NCBI GenBank assembly: GCA_013297695.1
Contig: JAAFHX010000013.1
Location: 1-37,771 of the forward strand
Length of the DNA stretch: 37,771 nt
Source of the DNA: Rhodobacterales bacterium
Lineage (GTDB): Bacteria > Pseudomonadota > Alphaproteobacteria > Rhodobacterales > Rhodobacteraceae
Direction: 5' to 3'
The notes below the pieces were generated by a model. That model saw nothing but the letters and a program-made list of their open reading frames with translations. It had not been told where the DNA came from and did not search any database. Below, one piece after another: positions 34,402 through 37,771 of the stretch. Numbering within the stretch: the first letter of the stretch is position 1; each line of letters begins with the position of its first letter. The position numbers and the translations under genes are program-made.

Positions 34402-35523
34402 TTGTCACTGAAGGGGATGACGTGGGATCACCCGCGCGGTGTCGATCCGTTGCTGGCAGCCAACCGGGCGGCGGCGGAAGAGGGATTGGCCATCGAGGTG
34501 ACCTGGGACCGGCGATCGCTGCAGGACTTCGAACACTACCCGCTCGAAGACCTGGCGCGCCGGTACGATTTGATCGTGATGGATCACCCCCACGTTGGGG
34601 ACGCCATTGCTTCAGGTGCGATCGTCGCTGTCGAGGACCTGCTTGCTCCAGACGAGATTGCGGCGCTTCAGGCAGATACGTTGAAGGTTGTCTGGGACAG
34701 TTACGTCGAAGACGGACGAACCTGGGCGCTGCCGATTGATGCGGCGACACAGGTCATGATCTGGCGCCCGGGAAGGCTAAAGGGCGCACCAACCTCCTGG
34801 GAAGATCTTCTGTCGCTGGCGAGACAAGGCCGGGTCCTTCTGCCGCTCAAGTCACCGCATGCGTTGATGAGCCTTTTCAGCCTCATGGCAAACCTTGGCT
34901 GTCCATTTCCGCAAGCCGGCCAGCCTGATGTGGCAATGCTGCGCGACGCGCTTGCGCATCTGGCAGCGCTTGCGGCCCATGTCCCGGATGTCTGCTACAC
35001 CTTGGACCCGATTGCAGTTCACGAGGCGCTTGCGGCAGGCGGCGAAGCCGACTGCGCACCGCTGATCTATGGATACAGCTACTACGGGCTGGACGGTGTG
35101 CGCCCGCATCGGCTTCGGTTCGCAGACATGTCCGGGCCACTGGGCGCTGCCGGAACGACGCTGGGTGGGACGGGCCTGGCAATCTCGCGATACGGCAGCG
35201 ATCCGAAGAGTGCAGCGCGGATTGCCGCAAGAATTGCGGGCGCTGACTGGCAGACCCGCATCGTCGCACCTGCCGGCGGTCAGCCGTCAAGTCTTGCGGC
35301 GCAACGCGACGACACCGTGAACGTCCGTGTGGGTGGCTTCTGGAAGGACACCGCCCGGACGCTGGAAACCGCATGGGTGCGGCCCAGACACCCACGATAT
35401 GTGAAGTTTCAGGAACCAGGGTCCAACATCGTCGCCCGCTATCTGCGCGGAGACGCAGGGGCGAACGAGACGGTTCGGGACCTGACCGAAGCATTTCGCG
35501 CGTCATTCGGAAGCACCGATTGA
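34402..35523 (+). CDS. Second solute-binding-like protein without signal peptide, probable TTG start
   Basis: This is a protein of about 373 residues beginning with the family-typical LKGMTWDHPRG block, followed by DPLLAANRAAAEEGLAIEVTW, LARRYDLIVMDHPHVG and DGRTWALPIDAATQVMIWRP. It resembles family-1 extracellular binding proteins but has no hydrophobic leader. The start is chosen at TTG 34402 because AGGAG lies 8 bases upstream and a promoter seems to lie over the earlier ATG codons (34363 and 34372). The earlier codons also give no signal peptide. It differs clearly from the solute-binding-like protein at 31769-33004. It lies in front of a true periplasmic binding protein, with 40 bases between. 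Confidence 0.75.
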   Translation: MSLKGMTWDHPRGVDPLLAANRAAAEEGLAIEVTWDRRSLQDFEHYPLEDLARRYDLIVMDHPHVGDAIASGAIVAVEDLLAPDEIAALQADTLKVVWDSYVEDGRTWALPIDAATQVMIWRPGRLKGAPTSWEDLLSLARQGRVLLPLKSPHALMSLFSLMANLGCPFPQAGQPDVAMLRDALAHLAALAAHVPDVCYTLDPIAVHEALAAGGEADCAPLIYGYSYYGLDGVRPHRLRFADMSGPLGAAGTTLGGTGLAISRYGSDPKSAARIAARIAGADWQTRIVAPAGGQPSSLAAQRDDTVNVRVGGFWKDTARTLETAWVRPRHPRYVKFQEPGSNIVARYLRGDAGANETVRDLTEAFRASFGSTD

Positions 35524-35563
35524 ACGCCTGAAGTCACCGATTGGCAAACAGAGGAGGAAAGCC

Positions 35564-36520
35564 ATGAACAAGACCCTGTTGACGCTCGCTTTTTCGACCG
35601 CACTGGCGATGGGAGGCGCCGCTTGCGCAGAGGAACAAAAGATCACAATTGGCGCGGTTCAGATGGTGGCAGAACACGAATGGTTCCGCACGATCGAACT
35701 TGGCATGAAGGCTGCCACTGACGAGGCGGGTGCTGAACTGCTTGTGGCCAATGCCCAGGGCCAGGTAGATACCGAAGCCGCGATGGTGGACAACTTCGTC
35801 GCAAGCGGGGTCGATGCGATCCTGATCTCGGCGCTGAATTCGGATGCCTCGGTGCCCGCATTGAAGCGGGCCGTGGACTCGGGCGTCGACCTCATCAACT
35901 ACAACACGACCATCAATTCCGACATCATGACCACCTTCGTAGGGGTCGACAACACCGAACTGGGCGCGCAGATGGGGCGCTATGTCGCTGATTATGTGAC
36001 CAAGAATCTGGATGGCAAAGCCAAGATCGCCCTCTTGACGATTCCGAAATACGAAGTGGGTCAGCAGCGGCGCGAAGGTTTCGTGGCCGAGATTTCCAAG
36101 GTGCCCGGTATCCAGATCGTCGCCGAACAGGAAGGTGAATTGCCGGAGCCAAGCGCCAACACGCTGGAAACGATCCTGCAGGCCAATCCGGATGTCAGCA
36201 TCGTCTGGGCAGCGAACGAAGGCGGCACGGTCGGCGCCATCACGGCGGTTCGCGCCTCCGGCGCAGCGGTCAAGGTTTTCGGCACGGACATGAGCCTGCA
36301 GACTGCCAATGCGCTTCTCGATGCGAACAGCGGCCTGGTCGCGGTATCGACGCAGGACCCGTTCACCATCGGCTATCGCAGTGCTCAGCTTGCCCTCGCG
36401 AAGATCGCTGGTGAGGCAGTCCCGGCCGAAGAAATCGTGCCGCTGCAGATGTTCACCACTGACAAGCCGGAAGACGTCACGGCCTACCTCGACAAGTACA
36501 AGGCCCTTGCCGCCAACTGA
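35564..36520 (+). CDS. Periplasmic sugar-binding protein, ribose type (CUT2)
   Basis: This 318-residue protein has a signal peptide MNKTLLTLAFSTALAMGGAA with cleavage after ACA (mature start EEQKITIGAVQ). It is a type 1 periplasmic binding protein (Peripla_BP_4/RbsB) with FRTIELGMKAATDEAG, ASGVDAILISALNSDAS, INYNTTINSD and QDPFTIGYRSAQLALAKIAG. The ATG at 35564 follows AGAGGAGGAAAG, a very strong ribosome-binding site. The ATPase gene lies 64 bases downstream, beyond a GC hairpin. Such proteins deliver a pentose, hexose or cyclitol to a CUT2 transporter; the permease must lie beyond the window. Confidence 0.92.
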   Translation: MNKTLLTLAFSTALAMGGAACAEEQKITIGAVQMVAEHEWFRTIELGMKAATDEAGAELLVANAQGQVDTEAAMVDNFVASGVDAILISALNSDASVPALKRAVDSGVDLINYNTTINSDIMTTFVGVDNTELGAQMGRYVADYVTKNLDGKAKIALLTIPKYEVGQQRREGFVAEISKVPGIQIVAEQEGELPEPSANTLETILQANPDVSIVWAANEGGTVGAITAVRASGAAVKVFGTDMSLQTANALLDANSGLVAVSTQDPFTIGYRSAQLALAKIAGEAVPAEEIVPLQMFTTDKPEDVTAYLDKYKALAAN

Positions 36521-36535
36521 GGCTTGCAGCCAGAA

Positions 36536-36560
36536 GCGCGGGCGAGATTGCCGCCCGCGC
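36536..36560 (+). terminator. 9-base-pair GC hairpin after the CUT2 binding-protein gene
   Basis: GCGCGGGCG (36536-36544) and CGCCCGCGC (36552-36560) form a perfect 9-base-pair stem with a 7-base loop, 15 bases after the stop codon and 24 bases before the ATPase start. As in the other sugar operon of this window, it likely raises binding-protein yield relative to the transporter. It has no T-run. Confidence 0.6.
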
Positions 36561-36584
36561 GCATCTTCCGCCCGCGAGGCTGTC

Positions 36585-37771
36585 ATGGAACCGAGTCTGC
36601 TGGAACTCCAACAGATCACCAAATCCTATTCTGGCGTATGTGCACTGGATGGCGTGACTCTGCGCCTTGAGCGCGGCCAGGTTCACGCCCTGATCGGCAA
36701 GAACGGCGCGGGCAAGAGTACCCTTATCAAGGTCCTCGGCGGGGTCGTGAGGCCCGACTCCGGCAAGATGCTGATGAATGGGACGGCGTTCACCTTTGCC
36801 TCGCCGTCAGAAGCGATCGCCCAGGGTGTGGCTATCGTTCATCAGGAACTCAGCATGGTTCCCGATCTGTCGGTCGCGGAGAACCTTATGCTTGGCGACT
36901 GGCCACGAAAGCGGTTTGGTCGGGTGGACCGGAGAAAGCTGCTGGACGCAGCAACTCGGGCGCTCGCACGGGTACGCTGCGAGGTGGACCCGGACACACC
37001 GGTCAGGTCCCTGTCTATCGCCAATCAGCAACTTCTCGAGATCGCGCGCGCCTTGTCCAGACGACCGTCGATCATGGTATTCGATGAGCCGACTTCTTCG
37101 CTGTCGGACCGTGATGCGGAACGGGTCATCAACCTTGCCAAGGAACTCGCCGGGCAAGGTGTCGGCATCATCTATATCTCACATCGACTGGCCGAGATCG
37201 AAGCGCTGGCCGATGTCGTCACCGTCCTCCGAGACGGCAAGACCATCGTGTCGCGCGACATGGCCGGCATCCAGCGCAGTCAGATCGTCGAGTACATGAT
37301 CGGCGAGGCTGGCCGTCCCGCCGAAACCCATCGCAAGTTCGTCCGCACCCCGAATGCAACGCCCCCGTCGCCGGTTCTTCGGGTCAGGAACCTCTCACGC
37401 ACGGGTGTCCTGCATGACATCTCTTTTGACGTGCACCGCGGCGAGATTCTCGGGTTGGCCGGACTTGTGGGTGCGGGCCGGACCGAACTTGTTCGCGCCG
37501 TATTCGGACGAGACGCCATTTCCGCTGGCAAAATCGAGATCGACGGGAAGATTGTCACCAAACCAACACCCCGCATCATGCGCGAACTTGGGGTGGGGTT
37601 CATCCCGGAAGACCGCAAAGGCCAGGGCCTTGTTCTCGGGATGTCGATTCTGCACAACGCTTCGCTCGCGTCGCTGGCGCGCCTGTCTCGGGCAAGCGTC
37701 ATCAGCACCGGCGCAGAGCTGCGCGTGGCCATGGAACAGGTCCAGAACCTGCAGGTGAAGGCGAACGACCT
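36585..37771 (+). CDS. CUT2 sugar ABC transporter ATPase, partial (RbsA/XylG type)
   Basis: This gene runs off the right end of the window; 395 codons are visible. The first ABC domain has LIGKNGAGKSTLIKVLGG (Walker A), a VHQELSMVPDLSV Q-loop, a signature-like SIANQQLLEIARAL, Walker B IMVFDEPTSSL and IIYISHRLAEIE. A second domain begins near residue 265 with the degenerate LGLAGLVGAGRTELVRAVFG and IPEDRKGQGLVLGMS, which is typical of two-domain RbsA/XylG/MglA ATPases. The ATG at 36585 has GAGG about 6 bases upstream. It follows the ribose-type binding protein, so both serve one CUT2 importer. Confidence 0.93.
   Translation, partial: MEPSLLELQQITKSYSGVCALDGVTLRLERGQVHALIGKNGAGKSTLIKVLGGVVRPDSGKMLMNGTAFTFASPSEAIAQGVAIVHQELSMVPDLSVAENLMLGDWPRKRFGRVDRRKLLDAATRALARVRCEVDPDTPVRSLSIANQQLLEIARALSRRPSIMVFDEPTSSLSDRDAERVINLAKELAGQGVGIIYISHRLAEIEALADVVTVLRDGKTIVSRDMAGIQRSQIVEYMIGEAGRPAETHRKFVRTPNATPPSPVLRVRNLSRTGVLHDISFDVHRGEILGLAGLVGAGRTELVRAVFGRDAISAGKIEIDGKIVTKPTPRIMRELGVGFIPEDRKGQGLVLGMSILHNASLASLARLSRASVISTGAELRVAMEQVQNLQVKAND

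Noticed and set aside
35534-36622. Minus-strand open frame opposite the ribose-type binding protein
   Set aside because: The plus-strand product has a signal peptide, a strong ribosome-binding site and a clear fold.

Overview
The window looks like chromosomal DNA of a high-GC alphaproteobacterium, most likely of the Rhodobacterales/Rhodobacteraceae type. The basis is the strong G/C third-position bias, dense ATGA-type gene overlaps, and the gene families present: BKACE, HyuA/HyuB, FCD-type GntR regulators, CUT1 and CUT2 sugar ABC transporters, and CaiB and MaoC enzymes. No rRNA, tRNA or CRISPR array was seen. All calls come from reading the sequence; no database search was run.

Layout. (1) 1-6.2 kb: a minus-strand catabolic operon, hyuA-hyuB-BKACE (the last gene runs off the window). 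It is divergent from a GntR/FCD regulator and followed by a second GntR regulator and a truncated acyl-CoA thioesterase. (2) 6.4-19.6 kb: an antiphage-type island on the plus strand. It has a WYL-domain regulator, an SbcD/YhaO-like metallophosphoesterase, an SMC/YhaN-like ATPase, and then a complete type I Zorya set: ZorA (MotA-like), ZorB (MotB/OmpA-like), ZorC (EH-signature) and ZorD (SNF2 helicase). A small frameshifted gene lies divergently upstream. The island is bracketed by damaged DNA: the truncated thioesterase on the left and an internally deleted IS630-type transposase remnant on the right. (3) 20.2-27.0 kb: a minus-strand carbohydrate operon in the order solute-binding protein, two permeases, UgpC/MalK-type ATPase and a putative glycosidase (GHL6-like). 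It has strong intercistronic hairpins after the binding protein and an AraC-type regulator remnant before the glycosidase. (4) 27.0-29.4 kb: a long intergenic region, a DJ-1/PfpI protein and a LysR regulator. (5) 29.5-34.3 kb: a translationally coupled minus-strand operon, iclR-maoC-(solute-binding-like protein without signal peptide)-Gfo/Idh oxidoreductase-CaiB CoA-transferase. (6) 34.3-37.8 kb: divergent plus-strand genes for a second signal-less solute-binding-like protein, a ribose-type periplasmic binding protein and a CUT2 ATPase that runs off the end.

How the genes may work together. The most notable unit is 7.1-19.6 kb, where a WYL regulator and a two-gene SbcCD/YhaON-like nuclease-ATPase pair sit directly upstream of and co-oriented with type I Zorya. 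I read this as a possible extended Zorya locus: an envelope proton-driven sensor motor plus cytosolic effectors, with an additional DNA-end-processing module under WYL control. The flanking metabolic regions look like ordinary accessory catabolic islands. Their oddities are lost regulators, remnants, and two periplasmic-binding-like proteins apparently kept in the cytoplasm.
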